DNA from: JAHIZC01 sp043813305
GTDB taxonomy: Bacteria > Omnitrophota > Gorgyraeia > Gygaellales > Profunditerraquicolaceae
Assembly: GCA_043813305.1 (NCBI GenBank)
Contig: JBDRLC010000046.1
Span: forward strand, 1 to 49,466
Direction: 5' to 3'
Length of the DNA stretch: 49,466 bases
Positions 17,688 to 24,680 of the stretch are shown in pieces. Within the stretch, counting starts at the first letter, position 1. Every line of letters starts with the position of its first letter. Position numbers and translations under genes: made by a program. The notes beneath the pieces were generated by a model. The model had not been told where the DNA came from, did no database searches, and was given only the letters and a program-made list of their open reading frames with translations.

Positions 17688-19587
17688 GATTCTCGCTGTG
17701 CCAATTAGGATCTTCCCGGTGAGTTTCGGGTATTTTTTAGGTGCAAGAATGGGGGATATATTCTATTATGCTGATTTTAAGCACAGAGCTATTGCTTACT
17801 CTAATATCAAAGCCGCGTTAGGTAATAAGTTAACCCCTGCGCAACTCAAAAAGATTACCCGTAACTTTTACCGTGTCTTCGGACAGAATTTAATAGACAT
17901 TCTTCTGATTCCTAAATTCAATCAAGAGTTTTTGGATGAATATATAAAAATCGAAGGCCTGGATAATATCTTTCAGGCCCTAAAGAAAGGCAAGGGGGCG
18001 ATTATAGTCTCGGTGCATGCTGGTAGCTGGGAGCTTTCAAATATTATCGCTGCAAACTTGGGTTTTCCTTTTAGCATTCTAGTCCGTGAGTTGGCATTAC
18101 CGCGTTTAAACAAACTCCTGAATTCTTATCGCCTAAAGAAGGGCTGTAGGCTGATTCAGAGAAGAAACCAGACCAGATTTCTATTGGAGACGCTTAATAA
18201 TAATGAGGCAGTCGGGATGACCGTAGACCAGGGGGGCAAGAATGGAACTCTGGTTAAATTTTTCGGTAGGCATGCCTCGATGAGTACCGGTGCCATGAGA
18301 ATAGCTTTGAAATACGGGGTAACTTTAGTTCCCTGTTTTTTTACGCGTATCAAAGGGGCTAAAATTAAGATTTTTATCGAACCCCCATTTGGAATCAATA
18401 AAACCGGCGATCAGGAAAAAGACCTGCGTGAAAATCTTCAGAGATTAATTCTGATATTCGAAAAATATATCACCAAATACCCGCAGGAATATCTCTGGAG
18501 TAATAAGATCTATAAGTACAGTGATCAGAAGAATATCCTTATCCTCACTGATGATAAGATCGGGCATCTCAGGCAGGCACAAGCCGTGACTAGGATGGTG
18601 AACAGTCATTACAGAGAACAGGGCTTTGATACCAATATAGAAAGTAGAGAGGTTAAATTCAAAAGCAGGCTCTCGAGGTCGACACTGATCTTCAACAGTT
18701 TCTTCTCTGGTAAATTTAGCTGCCAGGGTTGTCTTTGGTGCGTAAGTAAAGCTCTCAAGAGCGATGTTTATAAATCCTTAGTTAATTATAACCCGGACGT
18801 AGTGATTTCCTGCGGTTCCAATCTCGCCGGACTTAATTATCTGCTGGCACGCCAGAACCTTGCTAAGTCTATAGTCATAATGCGGCCGTCTATATTAGGG
18901 GCGAGGAGATTTGATCTGGTAGTCATGCCCAGACACGATAACCCGCTAAAGAGAAAGAATGTTGTAATAACCGAGGGGGCGCCTAATTTAATTGATGGCG
19001 ATTATTTAAAAGAGCAATCCCAGAGATTGATTCAATCGCAGGCCAAATCCGGGGTGTCAAAGAATTCTATAGGCCTATTGATCGGAGGAGATACGAAAAG
19101 TTTCCGTCTGGATGAAAAGACGGTTTTAGAAGTAAGTAGGCAGTTGAAGTCTGTAAGTGAAAAGTTCAAAGCAGATATTTTGATTACCACTTCACGCCGG
19201 ACTTCCAGAGAGACGGAGAGTATAATAAAAAAGGAATTCGAGAATTATCCCGGTTGTAAACTGATGATTGTAGCTAATCAAGACAATATACCTGAGGCAG
19301 TGGGCGGTATATTAGGATTAAGCGAGATTATCATTACTTCACCGGAGAGTATATCCATGGTTTCCGAGGCAGTAAGCAGCAAGAAACACGTTTTTGTTTT
19401 TCGGGCAAAGGGTCTAGGGATTAAGCATCAGAGGTTCATTGATTATTTTGCCAAACGGAAATACATACATTTGAGCGAACCGTCTAAACTGGCTGAGAAG
19501 ATAGAAGATCTCTGGCTGAATAAAAAGGCAGCGCATGCTTTAGATGACAGTGCTTTAATTATGCAGGCGATTAAGAAGGTACTCTGA
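17644..19587 (+). CDS. Fusion: LpxL/HtrB-like acyltransferase plus ELM1-like domain
   Basis: 647 residues. Residues 1-290 are a lipid A late acyltransferase: hydrophobic start, catalytic HX4E motif HAGSWE (125-130), VGMTVDQGGKNGT with the phosphate-site region, and YLWSNKIYKY at the end. Residues about 297-647 match the ELM1 family (once named for a plant mitochondrial fission protein): ILTDDKIGHLRQAQA, VISCGSNLAGLN, LIGGDTKSFRL and ITSPESISMVSEA. That fold resembles nucleotide-sugar glycosyltransferases. The acyltransferase part should add a secondary fatty acid to lipid A; the second part may add a sugar. The start overlaps lpxK and is placed at the hydrophobic N-terminus usual in LpxL. Confidence 0.88.
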   Translation: MKNFIIDYSSYLFFKILAVPIRIFPVSFGYFLGARMGDIFYYADFKHRAIAYSNIKAALGNKLTPAQLKKITRNFYRVFGQNLIDILLIPKFNQEFLDEYIKIEGLDNIFQALKKGKGAIIVSVHAGSWELSNIIAANLGFPFSILVRELALPRLNKLLNSYRLKKGCRLIQRRNQTRFLLETLNNNEAVGMTVDQGGKNGTLVKFFGRHASMSTGAMRIALKYGVTLVPCFFTRIKGAKIKIFIEPPFGINKTGDQEKDLRENLQRLILIFEKYITKYPQEYLWSNKIYKYSDQKNILILTDDKIGHLRQAQAVTRMVNSHYREQGFDTNIESREVKFKSRLSRSTLIFNSFFSGKFSCQGCLWCVSKALKSDVYKSLVNYNPDVVISCGSNLAGLNYLLARQNLAKSIVIMRPSILGARRFDLVVMPRHDNPLKRKNVVITEGAPNLIDGDYLKEQSQRLIQSQAKSGVSKNSIGLLIGGDTKSFRLDEKTVLEVSRQLKSVSEKFKADILITTSRRTSRETESIIKKEFENYPGCKLMIVANQDNIPEAVGGILGLSEIIITSPESISMVSEAVSSKKHVFVFRAKGLGIKHQRFIDYFAKRKYIHLSEPSKLAEKIEDLWLNKKAAHALDDSALIMQAIKKVL

Positions 19588-19670
19588 TGAACCCCGCACT
19601 TCCTAAAAAATTCAAACAGAATCTGCAAGGAAGAGTGGGGTATGTGAATAGAAAAGGAAGTGCGGGGTGA
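19587..19670 (+). CDS. Candidate 27-residue leader mini-ORF coupling two genes
   Basis: ATG at 19587-19589 shares its A with the stop of the upstream gene (TGATG), and its TGA (19668-19670) overlaps the GTG start of the next gene (GTGA). Frame, start and stop thus fit exactly between the neighbours. AAGAAGGT (19573-19580) lies six bases before the ATG as a good ribosome binding site. The peptide begins MNPALPKKFKQN and is basic (six lysine, two arginine or similar). I recognise no family. It is either a true small protein or a leader whose translation opens the hairpin at 19592-19667. It could also be chance, since short ORFs are common. Confidence 0.5.
   Translation: MNPALPKKFKQNLQGRVGYVNRKGSAG
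19592..19667 (+). promoter_or_regulatory. Inverted repeat that can hide the ribosome binding site and start of the next gene
   Basis: CCCCGCACTTCCT (19592-19604) is an exact reverse complement of AGGAAGTGCGGGG (19655-19667). The right arm covers the Shine-Dalgarno (AAAGGA, 19653-19658) and the first base of the GTG start of the GT4-GT9 gene. The left arm can alternatively pair with AGGAAGAGTGGGG (19628-19640), with one mismatch and one G-U. That shorter hairpin would free the start. This is the layout of a translational switch. Confidence 0.6.
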
Positions 19671-21769
19671 ATATTTTACAAATCTTACCGGAAATGCATG
19701 TCGGCGGTGTTGAGACCGGAACGCTTGATCTAGCAAGGGCTTTGGTTAAGCTAGGGCATAAAGCCGTAGTGGTTTCGTATGGCGGAGCCTTAGTCAGGGA
19801 TTTAGAATCAGCGGAGGCGATACACTACCAACTCCCTGTGCATAAAAAATCTTTTTCCTGTATTTTAAAGATGATTCCTCAAGTTGCCGAGATAATCAGG
19901 AGGGAGGAGATAGATATCGTGCATGCGCGTTCTCGGGTGCCTGCATGGATCGCTTATTTTGCAGCCCGTCGCACCAATAGAGTGTTTATAACTACGGCTC
20001 ATGGTTATTATCGCAAGCATTATTTCAGCCATCCGATGGGCTGGGGCAAGAGAGTGGTGGTAGTGAGTAATGCGATTGCAAGGCATATGATTGAGGACTT
20101 TGGAGTTCCGCGTGAAAGAGTGATAATGGTGCCGCGCTGTGTTGACTTGGAGCAGTTCACATTCAGGAAATTTGAAAAAAAAGTAAAAAATGATTTTGTA
20201 GTGGGTATTATCGGAAGGCTTAGCCCGATAAAAGGGCATCTACATTTTGTCAAAGCAATGGCGCGTGTAGCAAGGAGTATCCCTCATCTTAAAATCTGGA
20301 TAGTAGGGGATGCGCCTGCCTCCAGAGATTCCTATAAGGAGCAGATACAGGTTATGGTAAAGAGGTTGGGCCTGTGGCACTGTACAGAATTTTTAGGGAC
20401 CAAAAAAGATATCCCCAGGATCCTCTCTCAACTGGACCTTATGGTTCTTGCTACGACCACTCACGAGGCATTCGGCAGAGTGATTGTGGAAGCTCAGGCT
20501 AGCGGAGTTCCTGTGGTGGCTACGGAGGTAGGGGGAGTGGTGGATGTGGTGGAGAATGAGAAAACCGGATTACTCATTCCCCCGGCTGATCCAGCAAGTA
20601 TGGCTGAGGCAGTGATTAGATTATACAAGGATACGAAGCTGTCAGCACGTCTAGTAGAGAATGCATATAGAAATGTAAAACAGAAATACAATTTAGATTT
20701 GATGATCAAGAATACGCTCAATCTTTATGAAGAGGCATTGAGTAACTTCAGGATCTTGATTATTAAACTCAGTTCGTTAGGGGATATCATCTTATCTACG
20801 GCAGCGCTGAGAGCGATCAGAGAGAAGTTTCCGCCTAATTATAAAATCAGTTTTCTCGTAGGGGAGGAATCAAAAGAGGCGCTTTTAAGATGTCCTTATA
20901 TAGATGAATTATTAGTTGCCGATTTTAAGAATAAAGAAGCCGGCCTGAGAGGATTCATTGATCTCGCTAGCCGTTTAAGGAGTAAGAATTTCGATATTGC
21001 AATTGACCTGCAAAATAACCGTAAATCGCATATTTTGTCTTTTCTCACCTTAAGTCTTAAGCGTTACGGATATGATAATAAAAAATTTTCATTTTTGCTC
21101 AATTGTCGCATCAAAGACGATAAACTTGCTATCGGTCCGGTTAGACATCAATTCAGGATTCTTGAAATGTTAGGTATAGGTTTAGATAATCTTCGACTAG
21201 AGCTTTGGCCAAGCCCAGAAGACGAGCGTTATATCGATGAGTTCTTGACTTCGCAGTGGATAAGCGTTAATCAAAAAATCGTCGGTATCAGCGTAAGCGC
21301 GAGTGAGAGGTGGTTGACGAAAAGCTGGCCGGTTACCCATATGGCTAAATTATGCGAGGAATTAGGGCGTAAAAAAATACGCGTGGTGATTACAGGGGCA
21401 GAGAAGGATCTGGAGCTTGCTAATACCATCGCAAATATTGCCAAGGATGCGAATATAATCAATGCCTGCGGAAAGACGACGGTTAATCAGTTGGCATGTT
21501 TGATAAAAAGATGCGCAGTGTTTGTTTGCGTTGATTCTTCACCTTTACATATCGCAGCAGCAATGAATACGCCGTTTGTCGCTCTTTTCGGGCCGACTGA
21601 TCCGGCCCGGCATCTACCTCCGGCGAATAATTTTGTAGTGATTAAAAAAGACTGGCCCTGCAGGCCTTGCTATAAATCAAAATGCAGGGATAGGAAATGC
21701 ATGGAGTTGATAAACCCGACAGAGGTCTTAGCTACAGTCGAGGCTCTAATGGATTCTAGAAAAGAATAA
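19667..21769 (+). CDS. Fusion: GT4 glycosyltransferase plus GT9 heptosyltransferase
   Basis: 700 residues from GTG 19667. Residues 1-358 are a GT-B retaining glycosyltransferase of family 4: MHVGGVETGTLDLARAL at the N-terminus, GRLSPIKGHLHFVKAM, and the EX7E region THEAFGRVIVEAQASG. From residue 362 a GT9 heptosyltransferase follows (ILIIKLSSLGDIILSTAALR), with SPLHIAAAMNTPFVALFGPT for donor binding and a C-terminal cysteine cluster CRPCYKSKCRDRKC. Two sequential LPS core sugar transfers by one protein are likely; the sugars are not known. GTG is chosen because AAAGGA lies eight bases upstream and the mini-ORF stop overlaps it. Confidence 0.9.
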   Translation: MNILQILPEMHVGGVETGTLDLARALVKLGHKAVVVSYGGALVRDLESAEAIHYQLPVHKKSFSCILKMIPQVAEIIRREEIDIVHARSRVPAWIAYFAARRTNRVFITTAHGYYRKHYFSHPMGWGKRVVVVSNAIARHMIEDFGVPRERVIMVPRCVDLEQFTFRKFEKKVKNDFVVGIIGRLSPIKGHLHFVKAMARVARSIPHLKIWIVGDAPASRDSYKEQIQVMVKRLGLWHCTEFLGTKKDIPRILSQLDLMVLATTTHEAFGRVIVEAQASGVPVVATEVGGVVDVVENEKTGLLIPPADPASMAEAVIRLYKDTKLSARLVENAYRNVKQKYNLDLMIKNTLNLYEEALSNFRILIIKLSSLGDIILSTAALRAIREKFPPNYKISFLVGEESKEALLRCPYIDELLVADFKNKEAGLRGFIDLASRLRSKNFDIAIDLQNNRKSHILSFLTLSLKRYGYDNKKFSFLLNCRIKDDKLAIGPVRHQFRILEMLGIGLDNLRLELWPSPEDERYIDEFLTSQWISVNQKIVGISVSASERWLTKSWPVTHMAKLCEELGRKKIRVVITGAEKDLELANTIANIAKDANIINACGKTTVNQLACLIKRCAVFVCVDSSPLHIAAAMNTPFVALFGPTDPARHLPPANNFVVIKKDWPCRPCYKSKCRDRKCMELINPTEVLATVEALMDSRKE

Positions 21770-21772
21770 ACG

Positions 21773-22882
21773 ATGAACATTCTGTATCTTACCAATCATC
21801 TTAATGTCGGGGGGATAACCAGTTATCTCTTGACGTTATCAAGCGGGCTTATGAAGAGGGGGCATAATCTATATGTTGCTTCTAGTGCCGGAGAATTGCT
21901 TCCTAAGTTTACCAAAGCTGGGGTTAACTTCATTCATATACCGATTAGGACAAAGAATGAGATAAGCCCTAAGATTTTAGCGAGCGCGTTTAAATTAAAA
22001 AGCGTAATAAGAAGAGAAAAGATTGATTTGGTTCATTCACATTCACGCACCACGCAGGTGCTGGGGGTCTTATTGTATAAGTTTTATGCTCTGGCGCATA
22101 TTTCTACCTGCCACGGATTTTTTAAAGCAAGGTTTTCGCGCAGGCTCTTTCCTTGCTGGGGGCAGAAGGTGATTGCGATCAGCGAGCCGGTGAGAGATCA
22201 TTTAATCAAAGATTTTAAAGTCAACGAGAGAGATATAATTGTTATACATAACGGAATTGACTTAGAGAGGTTTAGTTGGGCGGGTACTCAGGAGAGAGCA
22301 GAGAAAAAGAGAGAGTTTGGATTAGGGGATGGTCCGGTAGTTGGAATAGTAGCCAGGCTTGCGGATATTAAGGGGCATCTATATTTGATTAGAGCGATGA
22401 AGCAGGTTTTAGAGAGAGTTGCGGATGCCCGGTTGTTGATTATCGGAGAAGGCAGGATGTATAAGAAATTGGTGGATTTAAGCAAAACCCTGGGTATTGA
22501 TAATAGTGTAGAGTTTATCCCAAAACTCTCTGATACAAGGGATGCGTTTTTAGTCATAGATATATTTGCCATGCCTTCGTTAAAGGAAGGATTAGGGTTA
22601 TCGATTATGGAAGCCATGGCTTGCGGCCTTGCGGTTGTTGCTTGCGGTGTAGGCGGAATCACTAGTTTAATAAATGATCAGGTAAACGGTTTATTAGTTG
22701 AGCCTGCTAATGTTGACCAGTTAGCCAAGGCGTTATTAGAACTACTTACTGATCCTTCCAGGGCTAAGTCTCTGGGTATTGCCGCCTCTGATTTTGTCCG
22801 GAAGAATTTTTCACAGGAGAAGATGGTGGAACTGACAGAAAGGGTATATTCGGGATGCTTAAATTTAAAAAACTCGGTTTAG
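21773..22882 (+). CDS. Family 4 glycosyltransferase
   Basis: 369 residues, GT-B fold. The N-terminal half starts ILYLTNHLNVGGITSYLLTL and carries HSHSRTTQVLG; the C-terminal half has VGIVARLADIKGHLYLIRAM, LIIGEGRMYKKL and the EX7E motif in KEGLGLSIMEAMACG (about 271-285). It resembles the GT4 half of the neighbouring fusion, so the two probably arose by duplication. Role: a retaining sugar transfer in LPS core or surface polysaccharide synthesis; donor and acceptor unknown. It overlaps the next gene by 28 bases. Confidence 0.93.
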   Translation: MNILYLTNHLNVGGITSYLLTLSSGLMKRGHNLYVASSAGELLPKFTKAGVNFIHIPIRTKNEISPKILASAFKLKSVIRREKIDLVHSHSRTTQVLGVLLYKFYALAHISTCHGFFKARFSRRLFPCWGQKVIAISEPVRDHLIKDFKVNERDIIVIHNGIDLERFSWAGTQERAEKKREFGLGDGPVVGIVARLADIKGHLYLIRAMKQVLERVADARLLIIGEGRMYKKLVDLSKTLGIDNSVEFIPKLSDTRDAFLVIDIFAMPSLKEGLGLSIMEAMACGLAVVACGVGGITSLINDQVNGLLVEPANVDQLAKALLELLTDPSRAKSLGIAASDFVRKNFSQEKMVELTERVYSGCLNLKNSV

Positions 22883-23649
22883 GAATAAGTATAATTTTCG
22901 TAATAACTTTTCTAGCAACAGGTTTTGTATTTTACCGGAATTACACTGTGCCGATACTGATGTACCATTTTGTCAAACCTGACGCAAGGCCTCAAGACAG
23001 ATTAGCCGTGAGTGTAGCGTCTTTTGAACGCCAGATGAGCTTTTTAAGAAGATTCAACTATAACATAGTCCCTCTTAAGGAATTAGCCAGCCTGATTAAG
23101 GAGAAGAGGAAAATACCTCCTCGTACCGTAGCTGTAACTTTGGATGACGGAAATAAAGAGGATTACTCATACGCATTTCCGATTTTAAAAAAATATAATA
23201 TACCCGCTACTATATTTTTGATTGTCAATGAAGTAGGAAGGCCTCGGGGTGATAAGTTGAATTGGGAGCAGGTGAGGATGATGCAGGATTCTGGGTTGAT
23301 CACCGTGGGAAGTCACTGTTTAGGCCCGGAGCCATTAATTAACCTGGGATCCGATGCTGAATTAAGGGATGAGATATTCGGTTCAAAGATGAGGTTAGAA
23401 AATATTTTAGGCGATAAAGTTAGTCTTTTTAGTTATCCTGAAGGAAGATTTAATGAAAAGATCAGGAAGTTAGTAATTGATGCAGGATATGATCTGGCGG
23501 TTGCTACTAATCCCGGTAAAAAAATTCCTAACGATGATCTATTCGCTCTAAAAAGATTAAGGATTTCTGCTAGCTCCGATAATCTTTTTGTTTTCTGGAT
23601 TGAGTCCAGCGGATTTTATAATTTTATCAGGGAGCACCGGCATAAATGA
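22855..23649 (+). CDS. Membrane-anchored polysaccharide deacetylase (NodB-like), atypical metal site
   Basis: 264 residues with a single N-terminal membrane segment (about 8-28), so the domain lies outside the cytoplasm. VPILMYHF (32-39), TLDDG (95-99; Asp97/Asp98), IPATIFLI (116-123) and FSYPEGRFN are carbohydrate esterase 4 signatures. The usual metal motif HxxxH is altered: SHCLGP (153-158) keeps His154 but has Pro158 where the second histidine is expected. Activity may be lost or may use another ligand. The gene overlaps both neighbours (28 and 4 bases), so it belongs to the LPS sugar operon and may modify core sugars. Confidence 0.88.
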   Translation: MLKFKKLGLGISIIFVITFLATGFVFYRNYTVPILMYHFVKPDARPQDRLAVSVASFERQMSFLRRFNYNIVPLKELASLIKEKRKIPPRTVAVTLDDGNKEDYSYAFPILKKYNIPATIFLIVNEVGRPRGDKLNWEQVRMMQDSGLITVGSHCLGPEPLINLGSDAELRDEIFGSKMRLENILGDKVSLFSYPEGRFNEKIRKLVIDAGYDLAVATNPGKKIPNDDLFALKRLRISASSDNLFVFWIESSGFYNFIREHRHK

Positions 23650-24680
23650 TGGTAGAGCTCAGTAAGCGGATATTAATTTTTGACGTTAACTGGCTGGGGG
23701 ATGTATTGTTTTCTACTGCCACGATCAGGAACATCAGGCGTAATTTTCCATACAGCCATATCGCCTGCATAGTTCCAAGTCGCTGTTACCCGATATTAAA
23801 AGATAATCCTTATTTGAATGAGGTCATTATCTTTGATGAAGAGGACCGCCACCGCGGATTCTTTAGCAAATTAGGTTTTATCAGAAAACTCAGAAGCAGG
23901 AATTTTGATACCGTGTTTTTATTACATCGTTCACTGACGCGTGCTTTTATCTGTTGGTTAGCGGGAATACCGCAGCGGATAGGTTATTATACAAGAAAAC
24001 GCGGCTTTCTCCTGACTAAAAAAGTTAAGCGTTCTAAGCGCGATCGTTCGCATCGAATTGATTACTATTTAGATATTATTGAAAATGCAGGCCTAAGAGT
24101 CGAGGATAGATACACAGAGTTTTTTATCAAAGAACAAGATTCTAATTTTATCAATGAATTCTTGAAACAGAAGTCGATTAAGAAGGATGATTATTTGGTG
24201 GTAATTAATCCGGGAGGAAACTGGTTGCCTAAGCGCTGGCCTAAGGAATATTGGGCAGAATTGGCAGATAGATTAATCAGTGAATCCAAGGTCAAGGTGA
24301 TAATTTCAGGAAGCCTGCGGGACGTAACTTTAGCCAGGGAGATCAAGGATTTAATGAAAGAGAAACCGATTATTGCCTCCGGGAGATTGAACCTTAAGCA
24401 GCTGGGAGTTCTCTGTAAGAGGACGAATTTATTTATTACCGCAGATACAGGGCCTTTGCATATTGCTAATGCGGTGGGGGCAAAGCAGATTATCGCTATT
24501 TTCGGCCCTACTGCCCCGGAGATAACCGGTCCCTATCCATTGAAGAACGTAACGATCTTAAAAAAAGATATCGGCTGTAAGATGCCTTGTTATGAAGTAA
24601 AATGTAAGGATAATCGCTGCATGAAGTCCGTAACCGTAGGTGATGTGTTCAAAGAAGTCAAGTCGAAGTTGAATAGATGA
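23646..24680 (+). CDS. GT9 heptosyltransferase (WaaC/WaaF type)
   Basis: 344 residues. ILIFDVNWLGDVLFSTATIR at the start, NPGGNWLPKRWP in the middle and TGPLHIANAVGAKQIIAIFGPT near the end define ADP-heptose:LPS heptosyltransferases. The C-terminal cysteine set GCKMPCYEVKCKDNRC recurs in the other GT9 domains here. It transfers L-glycero-D-manno-heptose to the inner core at the cytoplasmic face. It overlaps the previous gene by ATGA and the next by four bases. Paralogues nearby prevent a confident WaaC or WaaF name. Confidence 0.93.
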   Translation: MMVELSKRILIFDVNWLGDVLFSTATIRNIRRNFPYSHIACIVPSRCYPILKDNPYLNEVIIFDEEDRHRGFFSKLGFIRKLRSRNFDTVFLLHRSLTRAFICWLAGIPQRIGYYTRKRGFLLTKKVKRSKRDRSHRIDYYLDIIENAGLRVEDRYTEFFIKEQDSNFINEFLKQKSIKKDDYLVVINPGGNWLPKRWPKEYWAELADRLISESKVKVIISGSLRDVTLAREIKDLMKEKPIIASGRLNLKQLGVLCKRTNLFITADTGPLHIANAVGAKQIIAIFGPTAPEITGPYPLKNVTILKKDIGCKMPCYEVKCKDNRCMKSVTVGDVFKEVKSKLNR

